Below the pieces are notes generated by a model that was given only the letters and a program-made list of their open reading frames with translations, did no database searches and had not been told where the DNA came from. A DNA stretch of 64,000 nucleotides, from assembly GCA_029203105.1 (NCBI GenBank), contig CP119318.1, positions 2,990,501 to 3,054,500 on the forward strand. The letters run 5' to 3'. Positions 28,341 through 37,067 of the stretch are shown here, one piece after another. The stretch's first letter is position 1. Every line of letters begins with the position of its first letter. The DNA is from Candidatus Kaistia colombiensis. GTDB taxonomy: Bacteria > Pseudomonadota > Alphaproteobacteria > Rhizobiales > Kaistiaceae. A program made the position numbers and the translations under genes.

Positions 28341-28454
28341 AATTTCGCTCACGCATCAGGTAAATTTAGTGTGACGATCGCGTTTGTTATCGGACTGTGA
28401 GTTCCAGTCGCGCTAATTTTGCTGGCGGGGGGCTGTAGGAAGGATGCCCTGACC

Positions 28455-28745
28455 ATGACACGTCATTTGCTAAGTGCATTTGCATCTCTGTGTATTGTCG
28501 TGGCCGTCCCCGCCATGGCCAAGGAAATCGACGCTTCGAAATTGACCTGCAAGGAGGTTGGCGCCATGGCGCCTGCCAGGATTGCTGGCGTCGCCATGTG
28601 GATGAGCGGCTATGTCCACGGCAAGGCCGGCAATAGCATGGTGGACACCGAGAAGTCGCATGCCAATGCAGAGAAGATCGTTGCCTATTGCAAGAGCAAC
28701 GCCGGCGCTACGCTGGCGAGCGCGGTAGAGGCGGTGTTCAAATAG
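28455..28745 (+). CDS. Secreted HdeA/HdeB-family small protein
   Basis: A 96-residue protein with a signal peptide (MTRHLLSAFASLCIVVAVPAMA, cleavage after AMA). The mature part DASKLTCKEVGAMAPARIAG … IVAYCKSN has the two conserved cysteines that form the single disulfide in the HdeA acid-stress chaperone family. ATG 28455 was chosen because the AAGG motif at 28441 and the signal peptide fit it. HdeA-like proteins protect periplasmic proteins at low pH in enterics; in Alphaproteobacteria the role is less clear. Confidence 0.75.
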   Translation: MTRHLLSAFASLCIVVAVPAMAKEIDASKLTCKEVGAMAPARIAGVAMWMSGYVHGKAGNSMVDTEKSHANAEKIVAYCKSNAGATLASAVEAVFK

Positions 28746-28747
28746 CG

Positions 28748-28776
28748 CAAGGGGCGGTCTCCGGGCCGCCCTTCAT
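28748..28776 (+). terminator. Weak hairpin terminator after the HdeA-like gene
   Basis: The arms AGGGGCGG and CCGCCCTT pair over 8 bp with one wobble, three bases after the stop, followed by CATTGTCT. The T-run is poor, so efficiency is doubtful. Confidence 0.4.
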
Positions 28777-28930
28777 TGTCTCGGTCGCTATTGGGGCGCC
28801 TATTGGGCTTCCCTGCGAGGCGGTCGATACATCCCCGCTGTCTGCGAGAGCCAGGATTCAGGGTCCCACTGCGCCTGTATCGATCGCCAGGCTCTCCTGT
28901 GTTGGGCCACGGTAAGCCGGCACCCGCTCC

Positions 28931-29060
28931 GTCGTCATCGCTGCGAAGGCGGGGATCCATGCGGCCGCTCCGCCTGCTCGTCCTGCTGCAATCGGCGACC
29001 AATCCCCCATACTTCGGCTGAATCGATCCCGGGCCCTGCAAGGGCTCGCCCGAGATGACG
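28931..29060. repeat. Palindromic repeat element, GTCATCCC … GGGATGAC family (degenerate copy)
   Basis: Starts GTCGTCATCGCTGCGAAGG, continues with GGGGATCCATG, and ends GCTCGCCCGAGATGACG. The middle ACTTCGGCTGAATCGATCCC parallels the copy at 27880-27987. The ends are imperfect inverted complements, so this copy looks older. The rest of the 438-base gap between the HdeA-like gene and sdhE holds nothing else I can support. Confidence 0.6.
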
Positions 29061-29183
29061 GTGAGTGTGCGGAGGCGAAGAGCGAGACGAGGACACCGAG
29101 GGCGGGCACTGCCTTCTTCGGCTGACAAGCGCATCCCTTGGGGCTATACCTCGCCGGATCGGATAGCAGCGGCGGAGTTTGAG

Positions 29184-29477
29184 ATGAGCGGCACGACCTT
29201 GTCGAGCGATGGGCTGGACGTTCGCCGCCGGCGTACCCATTTTCGCTGCTGGCATCGCGGCATGCGCGAGATGGACCTGATTCTCGGCCGCTTCGCGGAT
29301 GCCCATATCGCAACCCTTGATGATGGCGAACTCGACCTCCTCGAAACTCTGATGGAGGAACAGGATCGCGATCTGCTGATCTGGCTGACGGGCGAGGCCC
29401 CGACGCCGGACGACGTCGACACCGCATTTTTCCAGAAGCTCGCCGCCTTTACCGGCGCCACTCCCCGTCAGGCGTAA
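29184..29477 (+). CDS. sdhE: FAD assembly factor SdhE (succinate dehydrogenase assembly factor 2)
   Basis: A 97-residue cytoplasmic protein that helps attach FAD covalently to SdhA. The key motif RGMREMDLILGRF contains the RGxxE segment needed for flavinylation, and the family pattern continues LLETLMEEQDRDLLIWLTGE. The start is placed at ATG 29184, since upstream in-frame sequence overlaps repeat DNA. Its stop shares a base with the mfd start (TAATG), so the two genes are translationally coupled; sdhE-mfd adjacency is conserved in Hyphomicrobiales. Confidence 0.9.
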   Translation: MSGTTLSSDGLDVRRRRTHFRCWHRGMREMDLILGRFADAHIATLDDGELDLLETLMEEQDRDLLIWLTGEAPTPDDVDTAFFQKLAAFTGATPRQA

Positions 29478-32400
29478 TGGTCACATTCCCGTACATTCTT
29501 GGCCGTCCGTCGACGGTCCTTTCGGGCGTTCCGGATGGCTTCGACGGCAAGGTCGTGGCGGATATCGCCGCGCTGGCCGCGCGCGAGAGCCTTCCCTTTG
29601 TCCTCGTCGTGGCGCGCGACGGCAATCGCATGGCCGATCTCGAGCAGGCGATGCGCTTCTTCTCGCCGGGCACGGAAGTGGTCGCGCTGCCTGCCTGGGA
29701 CTGCATGCCCTATGACCGGGTATCGCCGAACACCGCCGTGGTGGCGCGGCGCATGGCGGCGCTTTCCTATCTGGCCAATTACCAGCCGGTGAAGGGGCGC
29801 GCTCTGGTCGTGCTCACCACCGTCAACGCGGCGGGCCAGCGTCTGCCGCGCCGCGACCAGGTCGCGCGCCAGAGCATCTCGATCGCCAGCGGCAACCAGA
29901 TGTCGATGGACCGGCTGATCGCCTGGCTGGAGGATAACGGCTTCCTGCGCACCTCGACCGTGCGCGAGGCGGGTGAATATGCCGTGCGCGGCGGCATCAT
30001 CGATCTCTTCGCGGCCGGGCAGGGCGAACCGGTCCGGGTCGACTTTTTCGGCGATACGGTCGATTCGATCCGCTCCTTCGACGTCGAGAGCCAGCGCACC
30101 GTGGCGCAGAAGAAGCGCCTCGACCTGGTGCCGATGAGCGAACTGGTGCTGTCGCCGGAGGCGATCGCCCACTTCCGCGAGCGCTATGTGGCGCTGTTCG
30201 GGGCGACCGACCGCGAGGACCTGCTCTACCAGTCGGTCAGCGAAGGCCGCCGCTATACCGGTGTCGAGCATTGGCTGCCGTTGTTCGTCGACGGCCTCGA
30301 CACGCTGTTCGACTACCTGCCCGGCGCGCCGCTCGTGCTCGATCACTTGGCCGAGGAAGCGATCGCCGAGCGTTTCGACGACATCAAGGATCACTATGAC
30401 GCGCGCAAGAGCGGCATGGGGCAGGCGCAGGGCGGCGTGCCCTATCGGCCGGTGCCGCCCGACCAGCTCTATCTAACGCGCGAGGAGTGGAAGAGCCGCG
30501 AGAAGACGGCGCCACTGCTGCGCATGACGCCATTCGCCGAGCCCGACGACACCATGGTCGCGGATCTCGGCGGCCGGCATGGCCGTACCTTCGCGGCCGA
30601 GCGCACGGCTGGCGACGTCAACGTCTTCGACGCGGTCATCGGCCATATCTCCGGCCTGCGCGAAAAGAAGCGCGTCATCATCGCCTCGTGGAGCGATGGC
30701 GCCCGCGATCGCCTGGCCCAGGTGCTGGACGATCACGGCCTGAAGCGGGTCGAGCGGATCGACGACTGGGCCGCGGCCGAGAAGCTCGGCAAGGGAGTCG
30801 TCGGTCTCGGCGTGCTCGGCCTCGAAGCCGGCTTCGAGACGCCGGACATGGTGATCATCGGCGAGCAGGACATTCTGGGCGACCGGCTCGTGCGGCCGCG
30901 CAAGCGTTCCAAGCGCGCTTCCGACTTCCTGAGCGAAGTGACCGGCCTTTCGGAAGGCGACATCGTCGTCCATGTCGATCACGGCATTGGTCGCTTCACC
31001 GGGCTGAAGACGATCACGGCCGTCGGCGCGCCGCATGATTGCCTGGAGATCGTTTATCACGGCGGCGACCGGCTCTATCTGCCGGTCGAGAATATCGAAT
31101 TGCTGTCGCGCTACGGCTCGGAAGACACCGAGGCCGTGCTCGACAAGCTGGGCGGCGTCGCCTGGCAGGCGCGCAAGGCCAAGCTGAAGCAGCGCATCCG
31201 CGACATGGCGGGCCAGCTGATCAAGGTCGCCGCCGCGCGCGCCATGCGTCACGCCGAGCCGCTGGCGCCGGCCGATGGCCTTTATGACGAGTTCGCCGCC
31301 CGCTTCCCCTATGAGGAGACGGAAGACCAGCTCGCGGCTATCGAGGCGGTCATTGCCGATCTTGGCGCCGGCACGCCGATGGACCGCCTGATCTGCGGCG
31401 ATGTCGGCTTCGGCAAGACGGAAGTGGCGCTGCGCGCCGCCTTCGTCGCGGTGATGAGCGGCAAGCAGGTGGCGGTCGTCGTGCCGACGACGCTGCTGTC
31501 GCGCCAGCATTTCAGGACCTTCTCGTCCCGCTTCGCCGGCTTCCCGATCCGCGTCGAGCAGGCTTCGCGCCTCGTCTCGACCAAGGACATGGCCGAAACC
31601 AAGAAGGGCATCAAGGAAGGGCAGGTCGATATCGTTGTCGGCACCCATGCGCTACTCGGCAAGGGCATCGAGTTCAAGGATCTCGGCCTGCTGATCATCG
31701 ACGAGGAGCAGCATTTCGGCGTCAAGCACAAGGAGCGGCTGAAGGAGATCCGTGCCGACGTGCATGTGCTGACGCTTTCCGCCACCCCGATCCCGCGCAC
31801 GCTGCAGCTGGCGCTGACGGGTGTTCGCGAGCTGTCGCTGATCACCACGCCGCCGGTCGACCGCATGGCGGTCAGGACGTTCATCTCGCCCTTCGACGCG
31901 CTTGTCGTGCGCGAGGCGCTTTTGCGCGAGCGCTATCGCGGCGGCCAGAGCTTCTATGTCTGCCCGCGACTGTCGGATCTGGCGGATCGCAAGGAGTTTC
32001 TGGAAAAATTCGTGCCGGAGGTGAAGATCGCCATCGCGCATGGCCAGATGCCGCCGACCGAGCTCGAGGACATCATGACGGCGTTCTACGAGGGCGCCTA
32101 TGACGTGCTGCTCTCGACGACGATCGTCGAATCCGGCCTCGACATTCCGACCGCCAATACGCTGATCGTCCACCGCGCCGATATGTTCGGCCTGGCGCAG
32201 CTCTACCAGCTGCGCGGCCGCGTCGGCCGTTCGAAGACGCGCGCCTATGCGCTGTTCACGGTACCGGCCGAGAAGCGGCTGACCGCGATGGCCGATCGCC
32301 GCCTCAAGGTGCTGCAATCGCTCGATACGCTCGGCGCCGGTTTCCAGCTGGCGAGCCACGACCTCGACATCCGCGGCGCCGGCAATCTGCTCGGCGAGGA

Positions 32401-32980
32401 ACAGTCGGGCCACATCAAGGAAGTCGGCTTCGAGCTCTACCAGCAGATGCTGGAAGAGGCAGTTGCAGCGCTTCGCGACGGCGGGGTCGAGGAAGCGGAG
32501 GCCGATGGCCGCTGGTCGCCGCAGATCACGGTCGGTACGCCGGTCATGCTGCCGGAAACCTATGTGCCCGACCTGCAGCTGCGCCTGTCGCTCTATCGCC
32601 GCCTTGGCGACCTGGAAGAGCCGGAGCAGATCGACGGTTTCGGCGCGGAGCTGATCGATCGCTTCGGCCCGCTGCCGGACGAGGTCGAGCATCTCCTGAA
32701 GATCGTCTACATCAAGGCGCTGTGCCGCAAGGCGAATGTCGAGAAGGTCGACGCCGGACCGAAGGGCATCGTCATCGCCTTCCGCAATTCGACCTTCGCC
32801 AATCCGGCCGGCCTGATCCGCTATATCGGCGAGCAGGGCAGCCTGGCCAAGGTTCGGCCCGACCAGAAGATCGTGCTCATCCGCGACTGGGAACAGCCGG
32901 AGCAGCGCCTCAAGGGCACGGCGGTGATCCTGACGCAACTCGCCCGCATGGCGGCGGAAGGCAGCAAGAAGGCGGCGTAG
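29477..32980 (+). CDS. mfd: Transcription-repair coupling factor Mfd
   Basis: A 1167-residue ATP-dependent DNA translocase that removes stalled RNA polymerase and recruits UvrA. The N-terminal third is UvrB-like (PAWDCMPYDRVSPNTAVVARRM). The RNA polymerase interaction domain follows (GDIVVHVDHGIGRFTGLKTI), then the helicase core with Walker A GDVGFGKTEVALRAAF, DEEQ box LLIIDEEQHFGVKHKE, SATPIPRTLQLALTG and QLRGRVGRSKTRAYA, and a C-terminal D7 domain. Length is typical (about 1150-1170). No frame problem over 3.5 kb, which contrasts with the frameshifted tracts. Confidence 0.97.
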   Translation: MVTFPYILGRPSTVLSGVPDGFDGKVVADIAALAARESLPFVLVVARDGNRMADLEQAMRFFSPGTEVVALPAWDCMPYDRVSPNTAVVARRMAALSYLANYQPVKGRALVVLTTVNAAGQRLPRRDQVARQSISIASGNQMSMDRLIAWLEDNGFLRTSTVREAGEYAVRGGIIDLFAAGQGEPVRVDFFGDTVDSIRSFDVESQRTVAQKKRLDLVPMSELVLSPEAIAHFRERYVALFGATDREDLLYQSVSEGRRYTGVEHWLPLFVDGLDTLFDYLPGAPLVLDHLAEEAIAERFDDIKDHYDARKSGMGQAQGGVPYRPVPPDQLYLTREEWKSREKTAPLLRMTPFAEPDDTMVADLGGRHGRTFAAERTAGDVNVFDAVIGHISGLREKKRVIIASWSDGARDRLAQVLDDHGLKRVERIDDWAAAEKLGKGVVGLGVLGLEAGFETPDMVIIGEQDILGDRLVRPRKRSKRASDFLSEVTGLSEGDIVVHVDHGIGRFTGLKTITAVGAPHDCLEIVYHGGDRLYLPVENIELLSRYGSEDTEAVLDKLGGVAWQARKAKLKQRIRDMAGQLIKVAAARAMRHAEPLAPADGLYDEFAARFPYEETEDQLAAIEAVIADLGAGTPMDRLICGDVGFGKTEVALRAAFVAVMSGKQVAVVVPTTLLSRQHFRTFSSRFAGFPIRVEQASRLVSTKDMAETKKGIKEGQVDIVVGTHALLGKGIEFKDLGLLIIDEEQHFGVKHKERLKEIRADVHVLTLSATPIPRTLQLALTGVRELSLITTPPVDRMAVRTFISPFDALVVREALLRERYRGGQSFYVCPRLSDLADRKEFLEKFVPEVKIAIAHGQMPPTELEDIMTAFYEGAYDVLLSTTIVESGLDIPTANTLIVHRADMFGLAQLYQLRGRVGRSKTRAYALFTVPAEKRLTAMADRRLKVLQSLDTLGAGFQLASHDLDIRGAGNLLGEEQSGHIKEVGFELYQQMLEEAVAALRDGGVEEAEADGRWSPQITVGTPVMLPETYVPDLQLRLSLYRRLGDLEEPEQIDGFGAELIDRFGPLPDEVEHLLKIVYIKALCRKANVEKVDAGPKGIVIAFRNSTFANPAGLIRYIGEQGSLAKVRPDQKIVLIRDWEQPEQRLKGTAVILTQLARMAAEGSKKAA

Positions 32981-33036
32981 GGGGCAGGTTGGCTTGCCGG
33001 CGAGGCACGGCAGGCCATGGTAGGACGCAATCCCTT

Positions 33037-33133
33037 CACCTCTCCCAGAGGGAGGGGATGCGATCTCACGGGTGAGGGCTCAACCCCTCACCCGCCGGCC
33101 TTTGGCCGTCGACCTATCCCTCTGGGAGAGGTG
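33037..33133. repeat. Shorter copy (97 bp) of the CACCTCTCCC palindromic element
   Basis: Begins CACCTCTCCCAGAGGGAGGG, has the inner arms GGGTGAGGG and CCCTCACCC closer together than in the 19.7-kb copy, then CGGCCTTTGGCCG, and ends CCTCTGGGAGAGGTG (CCCTCTGGGAGAGGTG). About 25 bases of the middle are missing relative to the full element. It lies between mfd and the YejA-like gene. Confidence 0.75.
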
Positions 33134-33166
33134 AAGAAAAGCGCGGAGGCGCGGGTCCCGCTCTGC

Positions 33167-33328
33167 CGTCATCCCTGCGAAAGCAGGGATCCATGTATCG
33201 GCGCGCTCGGGGCTGCCGTGCATGGCGCGGCGTCGGATCCGCCTCTTCCCGCACGGAAAAAGTGCCAACCGTCTCAGGCGGCGGCTGGATGGATCCCGGA
33301 TCTCCGCTTCGCTGCATCCGGGATGACG
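33167..33328. repeat. Palindromic repeat element, GTCATCCC … GGGATGAC family (long copy)
   Basis: Left end GTCATCCCTGCGAAAGCAGG, with its own hairpin; right end GGATCCCGGATCTCCGCTTC followed by CATCCGGGATGACGG. The ends are inverted complements. It sits 33 bases beyond the other repeat family, so 32981-33365 is almost entirely repeat DNA with no gene. Confidence 0.75.
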
Positions 33329-33365
33329 GCGAGGGTGGGGCGCTACGCTAACCCACTCCCCGCCC

Positions 33366-35222
33366 TCACTTCGCCGGTGTCGCGTACCAGGTCGGATATG
33401 TGTAGCCGCTGATCGACTGCTTCTCCGGGTGGCCGACATTCGACCAGCGGGCAACCCATTGTTCCGGCAGGTAATAGAGCGGCACGACATAGTGCTGCGA
33501 GATCAGGACGCGATCGAGCGCCCGCACCGATTCGACGAAATCCTCGCGCCGGTCGGCGGTGAGAATCTCCTTCAGCATCGCGTCGATGGCCGGGCTTTTG
33601 GCGCCGACATAATTGTAGGAGCCCGGCACGTCGGCATTGGCGCTCGACCAGCGGAAATTCTGCTCGTTGCCGGGCGACAGTGACGCCGGCCACGACGTCA
33701 TGATCATGTCGAAGTCGAATTCCTGCACGCGACGCTCATATTGCGCCGAATCGACGGTGCGGATGCTGGCCTTGATGCCGACGCGCGCCAGCGTGCGGGC
33801 ATAGGCGAGGCCGACGCGTTCCTGCTCGCGATCCTTGAGCAGCAGTTCGAAGGTCAGCGGCTGGCCCGTCGCGGTGTTGACCAGCGCGTTGCCCTTGAGC
33901 TCGTAGCCGGCCGACCGCAGCAGCTCGAGCGCGGCGCGCAGCAGCTTGCGGTCGCCGCCGGTGCCGTCGCTTTTTGCCGGCCGGTAGGTTCCGTCGAGTA
34001 CGTCGGGCTCCACCGCGTCGGGGAACTTCGCCAGCAGCGCCTTCTCCTTGTCGGATGCCGGGATGCCGATCGACGACAGTTCGGAGCCTTCAAAGTAGCT
34101 GGCGTTGCGCTGGTAAACGCCGAAGAACAGGTTCTTGTCGAGCCATTCGAAATCGAGCAGCGAGGCGAGCGCCTTGCGGACGCGGATATCCTCGAAGGTC
34201 GGGCGGCGGGTGTTCATGGCGAAGCCGAGCATGCCCTTGGGCAGGCCGGTCTCGACGCTTTCCTTGATCACGCGTCCGTCCGCCACGGCCGGGAAATTAT
34301 AGCCGTTGCGCCAGGTCGCTGGATCGGTCTCGGCGTTGACGTCGTAGAGGCCCTTCTTGAACGCCTCGAACATCGAGCTGCGGTTGCGGTAATAGTCGAC
34401 GCGGATCTCGTCGAAATTGTCGAAGCCGCGCTTGATCGGAAGGTCCTTGCCCCAGTAGTTCGGGTCGCGCTTCAGCGTCAGCCGCTCGCCGGGCTTTACC
34501 TCGCCCATCACATAGGGGCCGCTGCCGATCAGCGGCTTCAGCGTCGAGCGGTCGAAGTTCTCGATGTCGGTGGCGTGCTTCGGCAGGATCGGCATCAGGC
34601 CGATCAGCAGTGGCAATTCGCGATCGGCGCCGTCGCCGAAGGTCATGTGCACGCCGTGCTCGCCGACCTTCTCGACCTTCTTCACCTTCGAATACCAGGA
34701 CCGGTAGTTCGGGCGGCCCTTTTCGCGCAGGATCTCGAGCGTGAAGATCACGTCCTCGGGCGTCACCGGCTGGCCGTCCGAGAAGCGGGCCTTCGGATTG
34801 AGGTTGAAGGTGATGGCGCTGCGGTCGTCGGCGACGTCGACGCTTTCGGCCAGGAGACCGTAAAGGGTGAAGGCCTCGTCGCGATTGCGCGCCAGGAGCG
34901 CCTCGAACACGTTGTTGCCGAGCGACACGTCCCAGATGCCGCGCGCCGTCGTCTCCGCGCCCTTCACGATGAAAGGGTTCAAACTGTCATAGCTGCCGAC
35001 GAAGGCGTAGGTGATTCTGCCGCCCTTCGGCGCGTCGGGATCGGCATAGGGCAGATCGGTGAAGTCGGCCGGCAGGGCGGGATCGCCATGCATTGCAAGC
35101 CCGTGGCGCGGGTCAGCCTGCACGGCTTGGGCCAGCGGCAACGTCGCGAAGATCGCGAGGGCAAGGGCGGCCGCCTTGGGCCCGAGGGCGGCCGCTTTGG
35201 GCCAATGGGTGCCGATCGGCAT
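33366..35222 (-). CDS. Extracellular solute-binding protein, family 5 (YejA-like)
   Basis: A 618-residue periplasmic oligopeptide-type binding protein. ATG 35222 has a strong GGGAGGAG behind it and gives a signal peptide ending LAQAVQA. The mature start HGLAMHGDPALPADFTDLPYADPDAPKGG is the hallmark of the YejA/microcin C-type subfamily, and WPASLSPGNEQNFRW near the C-terminus is also typical. No permease or ATPase genes are adjacent, so it is an orphan here; the partner yejBEF genes may be elsewhere. The signal region carries a direct repeat of the peptide PKAAAL(A/G). Confidence 0.9.
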   Translation of the reverse strand: MPIGTHWPKAAALGPKAAALALAIFATLPLAQAVQADPRHGLAMHGDPALPADFTDLPYADPDAPKGGRITYAFVGSYDSLNPFIVKGAETTARGIWDVSLGNNVFEALLARNRDEAFTLYGLLAESVDVADDRSAITFNLNPKARFSDGQPVTPEDVIFTLEILREKGRPNYRSWYSKVKKVEKVGEHGVHMTFGDGADRELPLLIGLMPILPKHATDIENFDRSTLKPLIGSGPYVMGEVKPGERLTLKRDPNYWGKDLPIKRGFDNFDEIRVDYYRNRSSMFEAFKKGLYDVNAETDPATWRNGYNFPAVADGRVIKESVETGLPKGMLGFAMNTRRPTFEDIRVRKALASLLDFEWLDKNLFFGVYQRNASYFEGSELSSIGIPASDKEKALLAKFPDAVEPDVLDGTYRPAKSDGTGGDRKLLRAALELLRSAGYELKGNALVNTATGQPLTFELLLKDREQERVGLAYARTLARVGIKASIRTVDSAQYERRVQEFDFDMIMTSWPASLSPGNEQNFRWSSANADVPGSYNYVGAKSPAIDAMLKEILTADRREDFVESVRALDRVLISQHYVVPLYYLPEQWVARWSNVGHPEKQSISGYTYPTWYATPAK

Positions 35223-35474
35223 GGCAAACTCCTCCCGAATGAGGCTCGGGCAACGAATCGGATGAAAAAAACCGTAGCACGGCCACTGGGGCAATCTTGT
35301 GCCCGCTAGAAATCCTGCCGTTGTCCAGCTATTGATGCGGCATAGCTTCACCGTCACCGTGTCGCCTCATTTGCTGGTCATCCAGCCTCGGCGCGCGGCC
35401 AGCCTGCGACGTTCGCAGGCGGACCGTCGGTCGCCGAAGCGCAGGGTTTTGAGATAAACGCAAGGACACGCTCG

Positions 35475-36161
35475 ATGTCGCATCGTTGGAATTCTGGCCT
35501 GGTTCGGGTGCCGCATCTGGCTGCTGCCGCGCTGATCATGGGGCTGTCCGCACCCGTGGCGTTCGCTCAGGACGCCGCGCCGGCAGACGCTCCGGCCGCC
35601 AAGGCGCCTGCCGCTGCGGCGAACGCCGCGCCGCCGGCCTCGCCCTGGATCAAGGAATGCGGCCAGGACCCGCAGTCCAAGAAGAAGCTCTGCATCACCT
35701 CGCAGGAGCTTCGCGCCGAGACGAACCAGTTCATCGCCTCGCTGCAGATCCGCCAGTTGGAAGGCGAGCCGAAGATGGCGCTGACCGCCGTCGTGCTCAC
35801 CGGCCAGCTGATCCAGCCGGGCCTGCGCGTCCAGGTTGACCAGAACAAGCCGGCCGAACTGAAGTACGTCGTCTGCGAGCCGAGCGTCTGCTACGCCCAG
35901 GCCGAGATCGACGCCGGCTTTATCTCGGCGATGAAGAAGGGCAGCAAGGTCGTCGCGATCTCGCTCAACCCGCAGGGCAAGCCGATGGTCTTCCCGTTCT
36001 CGCTCGCGGGCTTCACCAAGGTCGTCGATGGCGAGGGCCTCGATCGCGCCGCCGGCAAGGCGCGCCGCGACGCGCTGCAGGACCAGCTGCAGAAGAACGC
36101 CGAAGAGAATCGCAAGAAGCTCATTGAGCAGCAGAACAAGGAGCGCGGCTCGACCAACTGA
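35475..36161 (+). CDS. Invasion-associated locus B (IalB) family protein
   Basis: A 228-residue exported protein. The signal peptide ends at about AFAQ, followed by an Ala/Pro-rich linker, then the IalB domain (SPWIKECGQDPQSKKKLCITSQELR … GLRVQVDQNKPAELKYVVCEPSVCYAQAEID) with its four conserved cysteines, and a charged helical tail (QKNAEENRKKLIEQQNKERG). The family is named from Bartonella but is common in free-living relatives, probably as periplasmic envelope proteins. It is transcribed divergently from the YejA-like gene and ends in a strong terminator. Confidence 0.85.
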   Translation: MSHRWNSGLVRVPHLAAAALIMGLSAPVAFAQDAAPADAPAAKAPAAAANAAPPASPWIKECGQDPQSKKKLCITSQELRAETNQFIASLQIRQLEGEPKMALTAVVLTGQLIQPGLRVQVDQNKPAELKYVVCEPSVCYAQAEIDAGFISAMKKGSKVVAISLNPQGKPMVFPFSLAGFTKVVDGEGLDRAAGKARRDALQDQLQKNAEENRKKLIEQQNKERGSTN

Positions 36162-36180
36162 GCCGTCGATCCGACGAATC

Positions 36181-36217
36181 AAAAGGCGCGTCCGCAAGGA
36201 CGCGCCTTTTTTCGTTT
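36181..36217 (+). terminator. Rho-independent terminator of the IalB-family gene
   Basis: A perfect 13-bp stem (AAAAGGCGCGTCC at 36181-36193 with GGACGCGCCTTTT at 36198-36210) closed by a GCAA tetraloop and followed by TTCGTTTTT. It lies 19 bases after the stop codon. Confidence 0.92.
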
Positions 36218-36234
36218 TTGGGCCAGGTGATGCT

Positions 36235-36261
36235 CTCACCTCTCCCTCTGGGAGAGGTGAG
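36235..36261. repeat. Single end-palindrome of the CACCTCTCCC family
   Basis: CTCACCTCTCCCTCT followed by GGGAGAGGTGAG is one end module without the rest of the element. It is probably a remnant or a solo unit. It sits right after the IalB-gene terminator. Confidence 0.65.
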
Positions 36262-36303
36262 AAGGCGGCTCGCAGGTCCTCCAGGGCGGACACTCGTTCA
36301 TTC

Positions 36304-36414
36304 TCGTCACCCCGGCGGAGGCCGGAGCCCATAAACGCCGGCCAAGGCAATCGTGGCGCAGCCTTCTGGTCATGGGCCGGAGAGTCTGGATCCCGGCCTC
36401 CGCCGGGATGACGA
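36304..36414. repeat. Palindromic repeat element, GTCATCCC … GGGATGAC family
   Basis: Left end CTCGTCACCCCGGCGGAGGC, right end GGATCCCGGCCTCCGCCGG then GATGACGACGG. The ends pair with each other through CCCGGCGGAGGCC and GGCCTCCGCCGGG. Together with the palindrome at 36235 it fills much of the 432-base gap before fdsG; the remainder (36415-36593) must contain the fds promoter, which I cannot pinpoint. Confidence 0.7.
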
Positions 36415-36593
36415 CGGAGGGTGCTCGGCCTGCGCAACCCATTCATGATGCGATGGCGCCCTTTCCTGTCTCTTTCCGGAGGCGCTGCGACCACCCAAAT
36501 GGCGACGAAATCTCAGCAAACTGATCCACCGGTTGATTGCGCCCGGGAATACCGGCACCTTGCGGCGATTCTAATTTGAGAGTGGTCGTCGTC

Positions 36594-37067
36594 GTGAATT
36601 CCTACGAGCCATGGAGCGCAGCGCGCGCCGCCGAGATCATCGCCGCCAATGTAGGGTGCGAGGGGCCGGCTCTGCCAATCCTCCATGCGATCCAGGCGGC
36701 CTTCGGCTTCGTGCCCGAGGCGGTCGAGCCGATGATCGCCGACGCGCTCAATCTGTCGCGCGCCGAAGTGCATGGCGTCGTCACCTTCTATCACGACTTC
36801 CGCCGCAAGCCGGCCGGCCGCCACGTACTGAAGCTTTGCCGCGCCGAGGCCTGCCAGTCGATGGGGGGCGAGCGTCTGGCGGCGCGCGCCGAGGCCGCGC
36901 TTGGGATCTCGCTGGGTGAGACCACCGCCGACGGCCGCGTCACGCTGGAGCCCATCTATTGCCTCGGCCTCTGCGCCACGGCGCCTTCGGCGATGCTCGA
37001 CGGCCGCGTCGTCGCCCGGCTCGACGAAGCCCGGCTGGATCGGCTGGTCGCGGAGGCGCAGCGATGA
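36594..37067 (+). CDS. fdsG: NAD-dependent formate dehydrogenase gamma subunit (NuoE-like)
   Basis: A 157-residue [2Fe-2S] protein of the soluble formate dehydrogenase that passes electrons to the FMN subunit. The thioredoxin-like ferredoxin ligands are C82 and C87 (LCRAEACQS) and C123 and C127 (YCLGLCATAP). The frame is open upstream; I prefer the GTG at 36594 (VNSYEPWSAARAAEIIAANV), which places the first helix as in homologues, though GTG 36582 is possible. Its stop overlaps the fdsB start. First gene of the fdsGBA-fdhD-fdsD operon. Confidence 0.9.
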   Translation: MNSYEPWSAARAAEIIAANVGCEGPALPILHAIQAAFGFVPEAVEPMIADALNLSRAEVHGVVTFYHDFRRKPAGRHVLKLCRAEACQSMGGERLAARAEAALGISLGETTADGRVTLEPIYCLGLCATAPSAMLDGRVVARLDEARLDRLVAEAQR

